A DNA stretch of 41,337 nt from an uncultured Phascolarctobacterium sp. (GTDB lineage Bacteria > Bacillota > Negativicutes > Acidaminococcales > Acidaminococcaceae): contig CAJLLL010000010.1 of the NCBI GenBank assembly GCA_905207485.1, positions 1 through 41,337 of the forward strand, written 5' to 3'. The first letter of the stretch is position 1. The number at the start of each line of letters is the position of its first letter. Shown in pieces: positions 8,216 to 16,809 of this stretch. The position numbers were made by a program, and so were the translations under genes. A model generated the notes under the pieces. The model was given only the letters and a program-made list of their open reading frames with translations. It was not told the DNA's origin and did not search any database.

Positions 8216-8593
8216 ATGGTAAACAACAATGCTTATGAACTTAAACTTGCCAAAACTCTGTTTGAAAACACTTATGCTGCAAGAGTTTTAAATGACAACA
8301 AAGATGTTATTGGCAAACTGCGTATTGTTCCTTCCATTCCGCTTGACAGAAGCATGCTCCCGGAAAACGCTCCTGTTGTAAGCCCGTTTCTGCTGGTTAT
8401 TGTAGATGACGCCGACATCAACAAAGATAACCTTATTGATTTTGAAGAACGTGTTTCCTATGCGCTGTTAAAACGTTTCTCTACCGAAACCGTTGCCTTC
8501 CAGCACTGCCAGTTCTACTATCCTTCCCCTGCATTCATTTTTGAACAGCCTGGCGCAACCGATACCCCGCTTGACCCGACACCTGTTATGTAA
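8216..8593 (+). CDS. Small protein of unknown function with one EF-hand-like loop
   Basis: 125 residues, no signal peptide or membrane segment; I do not recognise the family. Residues 67-78 (DINKDNLIDFEE) fit the EF-hand calcium-binding loop: acidic or amide side chains at loop positions 1, 3 and 5, Asn where Gly is usual at 6, Ile at 8, Asp at 9 and Glu at 12. The preceding stretch is hydrophobic and beta-like (SPFLLVIVDD), unlike a normal E helix, so calcium binding is only a suggestion. The C terminus is Pro/Thr/Asp-rich. It has its own promoter, a good ribosome binding site (AAGGATG, 8 nt upstream) and a strong shared terminator, so it is a real monocistronic gene running against its neighbours. 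Confidence 0.8.
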   Translation: MVNNNAYELKLAKTLFENTYAARVLNDNKDVIGKLRIVPSIPLDRSMLPENAPVVSPFLLVIVDDADINKDNLIDFEERVSYALLKRFSTETVAFQHCQFYYPSPAFIFEQPGATDTPLDPTPVM

Positions 8594-8611
8594 TTAACTT
8601 TTAAAAACACA

Positions 8612-8656
8612 AAAGCATCTGCCTAAGGCTTTATGCCCCAAGCAGATGCTTTTTTT
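8612..8656 (+). terminator. Bidirectional terminator between 8216 gene and alr
   Basis: AAAGCATCTGC and GCAGATGCTTT form an 11-bp stem with a long loop, followed by T's on the plus strand; on the minus strand the stem also ends in TTTTG. It serves two convergent genes. Confidence 0.85.
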
Positions 8657-8674
8657 ATTTTCGTTTTTTGCGTT

Positions 8675-9805
8675 TTAATATTTATTGCAGTAAATACGCG
8701 GTATGCGCTGCGTTAACTGGCAGGAAATTTCGTCCGGATGGGTGTCCGCAAGTTTAGCTATATCGCTGACGGTAATTTCGTCCTCGCCCTGTTTGCCGAT
8801 AAGCACTACCTCATCGCCAACTTTTACATCGGTTTCATGTCCCAGTTCAATCATAATCTGGTCCATGCACACACGGCCGGCCACTTTATAGCGCCTGCCG
8901 CCGATTAAAACTTCGCCCCGGTTAGAAAGGCAGCGCGGATAACCGTCAGCATAACCGATAGGAACAGTGCCAATCCACATATCTTCGCTGCATTTATAGG
9001 TTGCGCCATAGCCGACAGTGTCGCCCGCTTTTATCTTATGGATATGTACAACACGGCTGAAAAGCCCAAGCGCGCTTTCGAATTTTGGCAACCTGGCTGC
9101 ACGTTCCTGAGTTTCCGGGTGTCCTTCCGGCATATAACCGTAAATAATCTGCCCCGGACGCACAGCGTCATAGTAAGATTCCGGGAAATACAGCGTAGTT
9201 GAACTGTTAGCTGCCGTAAAAATATATCTTTCCGGATCAGGAATTTGCCTTACCATGCTTTCAAAGCGGTACATCTGGTGTTTTACATGTTCGTGGCTTT
9301 CGCCGTCAGCGCAGGCATAATGCGTAAAAAAGCCATGCACGGCGATGTTAGTATATTCTTTTATGTCTTCTAAAAATGCAGACACATCTTCCGCCTGCAC
9401 GCCAATACGGTTCATGCCGCTGTCTACCGCAACCATTACGCTGGCTGTTTTGCCAAAACGCGCTGCTGTTTCATCCAACAGCTTTAAATTGGTCGATTCG
9501 CATATTGGAATGATAGAATCCGTTTCAAAAGCGTCCTCATATTCATCCGGCATTAAAAGCCCCAAAAGGTAAATCGGGCACTTAAATCCTGCATCGCGCA
9601 GCTGTCTGGCTTCGCTTGTTACGGCAACGGCAAGCGCTTCGTAGCCTTCTTCCATTGCCATGCCTGCTACCAGCACCGCGCCATAGCCATAAGCGTTAGC
9701 CTTAACAACAGCAACAGTTTCTGTATGTTTAGGCACCAAAGCACGTATAGCACGTAGGTTGTGCCTTAAAGCATCCTGATATATTTTTAAATACGTTGTT
9801 CTCAT
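8675..9805 (-). CDS. alr: Alanine racemase
   Basis: 376 residues. A PLP enzyme that interconverts L- and D-alanine for peptidoglycan. The PLP lysine is in the N-terminal TIM barrel (AVVKANAYGYG, Lys35); the second catalytic base is the Tyr in VGYGATY in the C-terminal beta domain, with GYADGYPR and GRVCMDQIMIEL also typical. Length is normal. It is a single-gene unit between convergent and upstream terminators, with a promoter candidate at 9857-9884. The ribosome binding site is GAAAGG, somewhat distant from the ATG. Confidence 0.96.
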   Translation of the reverse strand: MRTTYLKIYQDALRHNLRAIRALVPKHTETVAVVKANAYGYGAVLVAGMAMEEGYEALAVAVTSEARQLRDAGFKCPIYLLGLLMPDEYEDAFETDSIIPICESTNLKLLDETAARFGKTASVMVAVDSGMNRIGVQAEDVSAFLEDIKEYTNIAVHGFFTHYACADGESHEHVKHQMYRFESMVRQIPDPERYIFTAANSSTTLYFPESYYDAVRPGQIIYGYMPEGHPETQERAARLPKFESALGLFSRVVHIHKIKAGDTVGYGATYKCSEDMWIGTVPIGYADGYPRCLSNRGEVLIGGRRYKVAGRVCMDQIMIELGHETDVKVGDEVVLIGKQGEDEITVSDIAKLADTHPDEISCQLTQRIPRIYCNKY

Positions 9806-9856
9806 CCGCGGTAAAACCTTTCTGACTTCCGGTTCAAAAACCGTTTTTGTTAAATC

Positions 9857-9884
9857 TCTATAAATTATAATACATTTTCGTCAA
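9857..9884 (-). promoter_or_regulatory. Promoter candidate of alr
   Basis: TTGACG (9879-9884), 16-nt spacer, TATAGA (9857-9862) on the minus strand. A TATAAT lies within the spacer and may be an alternative -10 without a good -35. Confidence 0.45.
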
Positions 9885-9923
9885 AATTTCTGTATACAAT
9901 TTTAAAAATTTTTAGTGTTTCAC

Positions 9924-9958
9924 AAAAAACTGCACCGCATATTTATTACGGTGCAGTT
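9924..9958 (-). terminator. Terminator of the MFS transporter gene
   Basis: Stem AACTGCACCG / CGGTGCAGTT (10 bp) followed on the minus strand by TTTTTTG, directly after the MFS stop codon. Confidence 0.85.
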
Positions 9959-9969
9959 TAAAATCAGTT

Positions 9970-11157
9970 TTACATAATCGGAGCTTCGTTGTGGTGGCGG
10001 CGGTAAATGCCGAACGCAATTATTAAAAGTATGCAGCCGCCTATAATAAATAATGTGTTAAGCGGCAGGTATGTAGCAATTAAACCGCCTATCAGCGGAC
10101 CTATCATAGAGCCAAACTGCTGCGCCGAAAACAGCATGCCAAATACGCGCCCGCGCTGGTTACGTTCTGTTTTGTTGGCCAAAATTGCGCTGATAGAAGG
10201 ATGAATGCCGGCAAAAAACAGGCCTACCGTAAAATTAAGCACTGCAAAAAGCATTAAAGAATCCGGCATAGCCTGTAAAATCATTACAAAGCCTGCACCA
10301 ACGGATGATAAGGACAGAGACAGATAAAAACCTCTGTTCTGACCAAATCGGCCCCAATAAGGCGCAGTTATGGCACTTGCTATACCAACCAATGAGAAAA
10401 CCAAACCGGCAATAAAAATTATGTTGTCCGTACCGTCATATAGCTGTTCCACATACAGGCTGATGATAGGCTGAATTAACAGTATTACCATCTGTACAAT
10501 ACCGGAGCAAATAAGAGCTTCACGTATAGGCGGATTTTTTAACAGTGCGGTTGCAGGTTCATTATCAACTTCTTCTGTTTTGCCGCTGCCCGGCGGTTCC
10601 GGGATATAGAACCAGAAAACCAGTGTAATGATAAAAAGTACGGCAGCGCCAAGATAAAACGAGGTACGCATACCGAACATTGAAGCAAGCATGCCGCCTA
10701 TCAAGGGACCGATAACATTGCCTGCCGTTAAGCCGGACTGCAATATGCCAAGGCTCATACCAAGCTTGCCAACCGGCACCGATGATGTGGCAATGGCAAG
10801 GCATACAGACCATAAACCTGCGGCAAAACCTTGCAATACGCGTACGCCTACCATTTGTTCCGGGCTTGTTACCATTCCGCCCAGAAGATATGAAAGCGCT
10901 AACCCCAAACCGCTGCGTATTGCCATTGGCTTTTTGCCATGCTTATCTGCCATTTTACCCCAAATTGGCGCCATAATGCCGCCGATTAAAAACGTAACCG
11001 AAAACACCACTCCGGACCACATTTTTACATCAGCCTGCGGCACGCCCAATTCACGTATCAGGTACATCGGCAAAAAAGGTATCAGCATTGTATAACTGGC
11101 CGACATAAAAACAACATTGGCCGTTAATATAGCCAAAATAATTTTCCAGTTCTTCAC
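9970..11157 (-). CDS. MFS family efflux transporter
   Basis: About 395 residues with twelve hydrophobic segments in the cytoplasmic membrane. The loop between helices 2 and 3 has the MFS signature GKMADKHGKKP, and helix 5 carries the exporter-type motif GNVIGPLIGG, repeated in the second half as GSMIGPLIGG, so a drug/proton antiporter-like exporter is likely; substrate unknown. I place the start at the GTG (11155-11157, protein MKNWKIILAIL) behind GGGAG, because the longer reading from 11217 would translate through the terminator at 11172-11203 and add a non-hydrophobic Arg/Pro-rich tail. The gene follows pduO with that terminator between them. Confidence 0.85.
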   Translation of the reverse strand: MKNWKIILAILTANVVFMSASYTMLIPFLPMYLIRELGVPQADVKMWSGVVFSVTFLIGGIMAPIWGKMADKHGKKPMAIRSGLGLALSYLLGGMVTSPEQMVGVRVLQGFAAGLWSVCLAIATSSVPVGKLGMSLGILQSGLTAGNVIGPLIGGMLASMFGMRTSFYLGAAVLFIITLVFWFYIPEPPGSGKTEEVDNEPATALLKNPPIREALICSGIVQMVILLIQPIISLYVEQLYDGTDNIIFIAGLVFSLVGIASAITAPYWGRFGQNRGFYLSLSLSSVGAGFVMILQAMPDSLMLFAVLNFTVGLFFAGIHPSISAILANKTERNQRGRVFGMLFSAQQFGSMIGPLIGGLIATYLPLNTLFIIGGCILLIIAFGIYRRHHNEAPIM

Positions 11158-11171
11158 TTCATTATATCTCC

Positions 11172-11203
11172 CAAAAAAGCAAAACCGCCGCAAACGCGGC
11201 GGC
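11172..11203 (-). terminator. Terminator between the adenosyltransferase and MFS genes
   Basis: Minus-strand stem CCGCCGC-GTTT-GCGGCGG followed by TTTTGCTTTTTT. It ends immediately before the ribosome binding site of the MFS gene. Confidence 0.8.
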
Positions 11204-11225
11204 TGCTGTATTTGCATTATTAAAC

Positions 11226-11744
11226 TTATTTATTGCCTACTTCGGCTTCTACCCTTGCCAGGATGAAGCACAAATCAGATAAACGGTTTAATGCAATCAG
11301 AGCCTGCTGGTTAACAGGTTCTTGTTCTGCCAGGCGCAATGCACAGCGTTCTGCCCTGCGGGTAGTGGTACGGGCCATATCGAGCGCTGCTGCGCCAAGG
11401 GTATCGCCGGGAATAATAAAATGCCCCAGCGGTTCCAGCATAGCATCATATTTATCAATTGTGCTTTCCAGCATTTTTACATGTTCCTCTTTAATGTACG
11501 GTTCAGGCAGATTCATGCTTGCAATATCGGCCATCAGCGACATTAAAAGCTGTTGGATTTTTAAAATAGTCCCTTTTACATCCTGCCTTGTTACTGTTGC
11601 GCGCGCAAAGCCCAGTGCCGATGTAATTTCATCAACCGTGCCATATGCTTCCACGCGCAGGCTGTGTTTGGAAACACGCTCTCCGGTATAAAGGCCGGTA
11701 GTTCCTTTATCGCCTGTTCTTGTATAAACCGCTGCTTTTGTCAT
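11226..11744 (-). CDS. Cob(I)yrinic acid a,c-diamide adenosyltransferase (PduO type)
   Basis: 172 residues. It transfers the 5'-deoxyadenosyl group of ATP to cob(I)alamin or precursors, giving the coenzyme form. The N-terminal ATP loop YTRTGDKGTTGLYTGERVSK and the EAYGTVDEITSALGFARA segment are the PduO-family hallmarks, and the C terminus has the ARTTTRRAERCALRL helix with conserved Arg/Glu. I start at the ATG at 11744 (MTKAAVYTRTG), 8 nt behind GGAGG; the reading from 11768 would begin upstream of that site. It lies 39 nt after ndk, likely co-transcribed, and links to the cobamide assembly operon at 31409-35256. Confidence 0.93.
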   Translation of the reverse strand: MTKAAVYTRTGDKGTTGLYTGERVSKHSLRVEAYGTVDEITSALGFARATVTRQDVKGTILKIQQLLMSLMADIASMNLPEPYIKEEHVKMLESTIDKYDAMLEPLGHFIIPGDTLGAAALDMARTTTRRAERCALRLAEQEPVNQQALIALNRLSDLCFILARVEAEVGNK

Positions 11745-11783
11745 GCTGCCGCCCTCCTTTGGGAACAATCCTTAATTTTAATC

Positions 11784-12197
11784 TTAGTAAATTTCTTCGG
11801 GTTTGAAGAAGTTGTTGATTTCGCGTTTTGCGGATTCTTCACTGTCGCTGCCGTGAACAATGTTTTCACCGATGGACAGTGCAAAGTCGCCGCGGATGGA
11901 GCCCGGTACGGATTCCAGCGGATTGGTTGCGCCCATCAGGCCGCGTACTGCTTTGATAGCATTTTCACCGGAGATTACCATAGCGGCAACCGGGCCGGAG
12001 GTGATAAAATCAACCAGTTCACCGAAGAAGGGTTTGCCTTCATGTTCAGCATAATGGAATTTAGCCTGTTCGTCGGTCATTTTAACAAGTTTCAAAGCGG
12101 AAACTTTCAGGCCGCGGCGTTCAAAACGGGAAATAATTTCACCGATAAGATTTTTTCTTACTCCGTCAGGTTTAACAAGTACGAGTGTCTGCTGCAT
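11784..12197 (-). CDS. ndk: Nucleoside diphosphate kinase
   Basis: 137 residues, normal length. It balances NTP pools by passing a phosphate through a histidine. The active-site motif ENIVHGSDS contains His115, and the N terminus QQTLVLVKPDGV is typical. AGGAGC lies upstream of the ATG. It is followed by the adenosyltransferase gene on the same strand. Confidence 0.96.
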   Translation of the reverse strand: MQQTLVLVKPDGVRKNLIGEIISRFERRGLKVSALKLVKMTDEQAKFHYAEHEGKPFFGELVDFITSGPVAAMVISGENAIKAVRGLMGATNPLESVPGSIRGDFALSIGENIVHGSDSEESAKREINNFFKPEEIY

Positions 12198-12253
12198 TTA
12201 AAATCGCTCCTATTCTTCTTTGTAATAATTTTATACTAAATCGATAAACGATT

Positions 12254-13336
12254 TTAGCCTTTTAAAAGTTCCTGGTACTTTTTGCTGTCCAGTTTTTCAA
12301 TCATGGCAGTAATAAGTTCTACTGCGCCTTCATAATCATCCATATGGATTATGGACTGGTGGCTGTGAATATAACGGGTCGGAATGCTGAACGTTAAAGT
12401 TAAAACGCCGTCTCCATGCAAATGAATGCGTCCGCCGTCAGTAGCACCGCCTTCAGAAATGCTGATTTGCGTAGGTATTTTTAAATCTTTGGCTACTTTA
12501 GCCGCAAAATCGCGCAATGCAGTATTAGGAATCATACCGGCATCATAAATAGTAATTGCTATGCCGCTGCCGATTTTTGCCGGAGCAACATCATCTGCCA
12601 CGCCGGGAGTTCCCCCTGCCACACAGGTATCAATTACAAAAGCGACATCCGGCTTTAACAGGTTTACGCTGGTCTGCGCACCGCGAAGCCCAACTTCTTC
12701 CTGTACGGTTGCCACACCATAAACAGTGTTAGGATGTTTTTTGGCGGAAATATTATCCATAACATCTGCCATTACTGCACAGCCAATGCGGTTATCCCAT
12801 GCTTTTCCAAGCAGAGTTTTGCCATCGGCCATAACCGCCATTTCGGCATAAGGCGTAACAGGGCAGCCTTCAAATACGCCGAGTTTACGGGCTTCTTTTT
12901 CATCTTCAACGCCAATATCAATGTACATATCGCGTTTCTGCACAACTTTGGTACGTTCTTCTGGCGTTAAAATATGGGGCGGTTTGCTACCGATAACGCC
13001 TGCTAAATCACCTTTGCTGCCATGCACGGTTACGCGCTGTCCAAGCATAACCTGTTCCCACCAGCCGCCAAGGCAGACAAATTTCAAAAAGCCTTCTTTG
13101 GTAATATGTTTAACCATAAAACCAATTTCATCCATATGGCTTGCCAGCATAATTTTGGGCGCATTTTCATCGGAAACAGCACTGGTAAATACCACGCTGC
13201 CAAGTTTATCATAGCTTACTTCGGCTTTGCCTGCAAGGCGTTCCTGCATAAGCTCTTTCATAGGGGCTTCAAAGCCCGATACGGCATTGGTTTCTGAATA
13301 TCTTTTCAGCCAAGCCAGTTTAGTTTTCTTATCCAT
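12254..13336 (-). CDS. M42 family metallopeptidase (glutamyl aminopeptidase/endoglucanase-type)
   Basis: 360 residues. A cytoplasmic co-catalytic metal aminopeptidase of the FrvX/YsdC/PepA family, which forms large tetrahedral complexes that trim peptides. Metal ligands and catalytic residues are visible: His67 (ASHMDEIGF), Asp181 (KAWDNRIGC), the catalytic pair Glu213-Glu214 (VQEEVGLRGA), Asp236 (VIDTCVAG) and the C-terminal His in YIHSHQSIIH. Its start is 2 nt after the htpX stop, so the two proteases form an operon. The family name 'cellulase' in some databases is historical. Confidence 0.92.
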   Translation of the reverse strand: MDKKTKLAWLKRYSETNAVSGFEAPMKELMQERLAGKAEVSYDKLGSVVFTSAVSDENAPKIMLASHMDEIGFMVKHITKEGFLKFVCLGGWWEQVMLGQRVTVHGSKGDLAGVIGSKPPHILTPEERTKVVQKRDMYIDIGVEDEKEARKLGVFEGCPVTPYAEMAVMADGKTLLGKAWDNRIGCAVMADVMDNISAKKHPNTVYGVATVQEEVGLRGAQTSVNLLKPDVAFVIDTCVAGGTPGVADDVAPAKIGSGIAITIYDAGMIPNTALRDFAAKVAKDLKIPTQISISEGGATDGGRIHLHGDGVLTLTFSIPTRYIHSHQSIIHMDDYEGAVELITAMIEKLDSKKYQELLKG

Positions 13337-13338
13337 TA

Positions 13339-14196
13339 TTAACGGCCTCCGTGTCTTTTCATTTCGGCAGCCTGCTCACGCAGACGTGCTACACGTTCTT
13401 CCGTGCTGGGGTGAGTGCTGAACATTTGCTGCATAGTTTTTCTGCTGAACGGACAGATAATAAACATATGCGCAGTAGCTTCGGTTGCACCAGGCATGGT
13501 GCGGCGCTGTGCATAAGCCTCAATTTTTAAAAGAGCATCAGCCAGCGCATCCGGGTCGCCGCAAAGTTCGCCGCCGCCTTCATCGGCAAGATATTCGCGG
13601 GAACGGGATACCGCCATTTGAATAAGCGCTGCAGCGATAGGAGCAAGAATCATAATCAGCAATGTAACAATAAAGTTGCCGCCATTGTTGCCTTCTTCAT
13701 CCTGATGGCCGCCGCCCAAGAACATGCCCCACTGGGCAATGGTGGTAATAACACCGGCCATTGTTGCGGCAATTGTGCTGATTAAAATATCGTTGTGTTT
13801 AACATGGCTGAGTTCATGGCCAAGAACGCCTGCAATTTCGCGTTTGTCAAGAACATCATACAGTGCCGTGGTTACGGCAACGGCAGCGTGTTCAGGGTTA
13901 CGTCCGGTTGCAAAAGCATTGGGAACGGGGCTGTCGATAATATAAACTTTAGGCATCGGCAAATTGCCGCGGCGAGCAAGCTCCTGCACCATTTTATATA
14001 ATGCCGGTGCGGATTGTGCATCAACTTCGCGGGCATTGTAGTGCCTCAGTACCATTTTATCACTGTTCCAGTAAGCATAAAAGTTCATGATTACCGAAAT
14101 GCTCAACATCACAATCATGCCCTGCAAACCGCCGAAATAATCGCCGATAAGCACCAAAAGCACGGTCAGTGCTGTCATTAAAAAAGCTGTTTTCAT
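13339..14196 (-). CDS. htpX: Zinc metalloprotease HtpX
   Basis: 285 residues. A membrane-embedded protease that degrades misfolded membrane proteins. Two N-terminal membrane segments (within residues 3-42), the zinc motif HELSH (127-131), two further hydrophobic segments (about 140-200) and the third ligand in SREYLADEGG are all present. A strong promoter lies at 14267-14295. The M42 peptidase gene follows after 2 nt, suggesting that membrane proteolysis and peptide trimming are co-expressed. Confidence 0.94.
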   Translation of the reverse strand: MKTAFLMTALTVLLVLIGDYFGGLQGMIVMLSISVIMNFYAYWNSDKMVLRHYNAREVDAQSAPALYKMVQELARRGNLPMPKVYIIDSPVPNAFATGRNPEHAAVAVTTALYDVLDKREIAGVLGHELSHVKHNDILISTIAATMAGVITTIAQWGMFLGGGHQDEEGNNGGNFIVTLLIMILAPIAAALIQMAVSRSREYLADEGGGELCGDPDALADALLKIEAYAQRRTMPGATEATAHMFIICPFSRKTMQQMFSTHPSTEERVARLREQAAEMKRHGGR

Positions 14197-14266
14197 AATA
14201 ATTAGTGTCCTCCTTCATAAATAAAACAAAACATTAAAAAGCATTTAAGGCAAAGCCCTATTAAAT

Positions 14267-14295
14267 ATTATAACAATTTAAAGATTAATTTTCAA
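14267..14295 (-). promoter_or_regulatory. Promoter of htpX
   Basis: TTGAAA (14290-14295), 17-nt spacer, TATAAT (14267-14272) on the minus strand: near-consensus vegetative promoter. Confidence 0.8.
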
Positions 14296-14310
14296 ATACT
14301 GTAAGTGTAT

Positions 14311-15543
14311 TTAGTGTAAAACTTCTGTGACAGGCACCAGTTTAAGCCCTGAAGCCTTTACTTCATCAATAACCTGTTCCCATGCGTTAACAGTATGCGG
14401 ACGGGCATGGCAGATTGCAATGGCGCTGCCGTATTTATCGGCAATGGCAGCAGCCTGCCAAATTTTTTTGATTATCTCATCTTCGTTGGTGCTATTGTCC
14501 AAAAAGATATTGTTGCGGCCTGTCGGTATGCCCATGCCTGCAGCCAGTTTATCGCCCAGCGATTTAGCATAGGTATTGCTGTCTACAAAAAACAGCCCCT
14601 GGCGTTTAAGTTCTTTTAATACTGCCCGCATAGTGCGTTCATCACTGGTGGCTTTGCTGCCCTGGTGGTTATTAACACCGCTGATGCCGGGCAGGCTTTC
14701 AACCATTTCACGGGTAAGCTGCATAATGCGTTTATCATCCATGCTGGTTAAAACAGTGCTTTTACCTTCGCTCATCGCGGATGCGTTCATCGGTTCCATA
14801 GGCAAGTGCAGCATGGCAACCTGTCCGCCGCCGTTAATTACATGCAGCGAATCACTGCTGAAATCACGGTACGGAATAATGGCAAAACTGAACGGCGCAT
14901 GCAAATTTACAAGACGCTGCACAAGGTCAACATCATAGCCGCAGTCATCTATAATTACAGCAAGTTTGCCGTGGTGGCTGCGTTTAGGCGTTTCCTTTTT
15001 TATATCTTTGTCTGGCTTATCAAGATTAAGGTTATGATAAAAATAAACCGTATCCGTTACAAACTCTTTAGTTCCTTCACCAGCCTTGGTGCTGATGGCA
15101 ATATCAATCCTTACAGCATCCCAATCATTATAAGTAGTCTCTTCAAGGCGGGTTGTTTTAAGTTTGCTGCCATCAAGTTTATCGCTCAGCCAGCCTGCCG
15201 CATCGCGCAGTTCGGTTGCAGGTGGAACGCCAATGGCAAGTTCGCGTTTATTCCAGATTACCTTTACGCCGGAAGCCTGTTCTTCTTCCTGCTGTCCGCG
15301 CCCATTATCGGTAAGCTGCCAGTTGCTGCGTGTCAGCAAAATGTCATCAACCGCCTTCTGGGCTGCTTTTGATTCTTCTAAAAGCTCAATCTGTTTCTGG
15401 CCTGTAACGCTATTATCCTCTACATCTTTTTCTGCACGCGATGCCGCATAGTATATGCCCGCCGCCACAGCGGCGATAAGCACTACTGCCAGTATAATTA
15501 CCGTTAACCAGTTAGAAGATTTTTTGCTTCTTCTCTTAGCCAT
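14311..15543 (-). CDS. Divergent polysaccharide deacetylase family protein
   Basis: 410 residues. A basic N terminus and one membrane segment (12-33) anchor it, leaving the rest outside the cytoplasmic membrane. Residues about 40-185 form a variable domain; the NodB-like barrel starts at LAVIIDDCGYD (194-204), the characteristic motif of the YibQ-type divergent family (DUF610), and includes HLPMEP, NNHQGSKAT and a late AICHARP. The family is thought to act on cell-envelope glycans, but the activity is not established. It is 12 nt downstream of xerD and probably co-transcribed. Confidence 0.85.
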   Translation of the reverse strand: MAKRRSKKSSNWLTVIILAVVLIAAVAAGIYYAASRAEKDVEDNSVTGQKQIELLEESKAAQKAVDDILLTRSNWQLTDNGRGQQEEEQASGVKVIWNKRELAIGVPPATELRDAAGWLSDKLDGSKLKTTRLEETTYNDWDAVRIDIAISTKAGEGTKEFVTDTVYFYHNLNLDKPDKDIKKETPKRSHHGKLAVIIDDCGYDVDLVQRLVNLHAPFSFAIIPYRDFSSDSLHVINGGGQVAMLHLPMEPMNASAMSEGKSTVLTSMDDKRIMQLTREMVESLPGISGVNNHQGSKATSDERTMRAVLKELKRQGLFFVDSNTYAKSLGDKLAAGMGIPTGRNNIFLDNSTNEDEIIKKIWQAAAIADKYGSAIAICHARPHTVNAWEQVIDEVKASGLKLVPVTEVLH

Positions 15544-15555
15544 GTCGTTCCTCCT

Positions 15556-16446
15556 TTATGCCCGCGGATGCGCTTTGGCGTAAATATCACGCAGGCGTTT
15601 ATTGGTTAAATGCGTATAAATCTGTGTCGTCGATATATCGGAATGCCCCAAAAGTTCCTGTACGCTGCGCAAATCAGCACCGTTATCCAAAAGATGCGTT
15701 GCAAATGAATGGCGCAGAATATGCGGGGTAAGTTTTTTATTAATGCCCGCTGCCATGCCGTAAGTGCGGATAATCTGCCAAAAACGCTGGCGTGTAAGTT
15801 CATGTCCGCCAAAAGCAAGAAATACTATGTTCGTTGCATTTTCTTCATGTACAAGTTTCGGGCGCACTTCACTAAGGTATTTTTGCAAAAATCCGGCAGC
15901 GACAGAGCCAAGCGGAACAATGCGTTCTTTGGAACCTTTGCCGAAAGCGATGATATATTTCATATTTAAATCAACACGTTCCAGCGTCAGGTTAATCAGT
16001 TCCGAAACACGCATGCCGGTAGCATATAAAACCTCCAGCATTGTACGGTCGCGGAATCCTTCCGCCGTTTTTATATCCGGCTGGTTTAAAAGGCGCAACA
16101 CTTCATCCTCGCTTAAAACACGCGGCAGTTTAATGCCTTTTGTCCCAGCTTCAATAACTTCCGCCGGATTGGCATCCATATAGCCTTCTGCCGTCATAAA
16201 ACGGTAAAAGGCTTTTACCGCCGCCAGTTTACGGGCAATAGTTGCAGCCGCCATGCCTTTTGCCTTTAACCCGGTCATATAATCCGTTATCTGCTGGCGT
16301 TCCACGCTTGTAAGGCTGTCTGCGCTTTTAAAGCCCAATGCTTTTACAAACAGGCGCAAATCACGCTCATAAGCTTGCCTTGTATTTGGCGAAAGCCCCA
16401 ATTCAACGGTTAAATATTCTAAAAAAAGCTGCATCTTTGTTGCCAT
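15556..16446 (-). CDS. xerD: Site-specific tyrosine recombinase XerD
   Basis: 296 residues, normal length. It resolves chromosome dimers at dif together with XerC. The N-terminal SAM-like core-binding domain (1-95) is followed by the catalytic domain with Arg146 (ATGMRVSEL), a lysine in the GKGSKER hairpin, His242 and Arg245 (HILRHSFATHLL), His268 (LGHSDISTT) and the nucleophile Tyr277. A chromosomal housekeeping copy is much more likely than an integrase: no attachment site, excisionase or tRNA is nearby. Start ATG at 16446 behind AGGG. Confidence 0.9.
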   Translation of the reverse strand: MATKMQLFLEYLTVELGLSPNTRQAYERDLRLFVKALGFKSADSLTSVERQQITDYMTGLKAKGMAAATIARKLAAVKAFYRFMTAEGYMDANPAEVIEAGTKGIKLPRVLSEDEVLRLLNQPDIKTAEGFRDRTMLEVLYATGMRVSELINLTLERVDLNMKYIIAFGKGSKERIVPLGSVAAGFLQKYLSEVRPKLVHEENATNIVFLAFGGHELTRQRFWQIIRTYGMAAGINKKLTPHILRHSFATHLLDNGADLRSVQELLGHSDISTTQIYTHLTNKRLRDIYAKAHPRA

Positions 16447-16465
16447 AAAAATACCCTATATAAAG

Positions 16466-16491
16466 AAAAACAACGCCACAGCGCCGTTTTT
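16466..16491 (-). terminator. Terminator of the miaB-hfq operon
   Basis: Minus-strand AAAAACGGCGC pairs with GCGTTGTTTTT (two G-U pairs) and runs into TTTTTC, directly after hfq. Confidence 0.65.
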
Positions 16492-16504
16492 CCTGCATTT
16501 GAAA

Positions 16505-16756
16505 TTATTGTTCGCGTTTTTCCGGCTGCATAATTGTAATATTGGCTGCCGGAGAAATTGTAGAAATGGCATGTTTATAAACAAGCTGCTGCTTGCCTTC
16601 GTTTTCTATAATAACTGTAAAATTATCAAAGCCGCGTACCAAACCTCTGATTTGGAAACCGTTAACAAGGTAAATGATAACGCCCAAGTTTTCCTTTCTT
16701 ACATGGTTCAAAAAGCTGTCTTGCAAATTCATAGCGGGTTTCGCATTGGTATTCAT
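16505..16756 (-). CDS. hfq: RNA chaperone Hfq
   Basis: 83 residues. Sm-like hexamer that pairs small RNAs with mRNAs. Sm1 is visible in NLQDSFLNHVRKENLGVIIYL with the proximal-face Gln, and Sm2 in QQLVYKHAISTISP with the conserved YKHA. It follows miaA, the same neighbourhood as in proteobacteria. I keep the first ATG (AAGGGG upstream); a second ATG eight codons in has no ribosome binding site. Confidence 0.95.
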   Translation of the reverse strand: MNTNAKPAMNLQDSFLNHVRKENLGVIIYLVNGFQIRGLVRGFDNFTVIIENEGKQQLVYKHAISTISPAANITIMQPEKREQ

Positions 16757-16809
16757 AGTTGTTTACAGCCCCTTCATAATTTATTATTATATTTCTTATT
16801 GTAATAATT

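Noticed and set aside
12230..12255. Hairpin CTAAAATCG/CGATTTAG after the M42 peptidase gene as a terminator
   Set aside because: No T-tract follows on the minus strand, and the stem overlaps a TATAAA that may serve ndk; too weak to call.
15556..16446. Phage or integron integrase
   Set aside because: Protein and context fit the chromosomal XerD; no attachment repeats, tRNA or phage genes are nearby.
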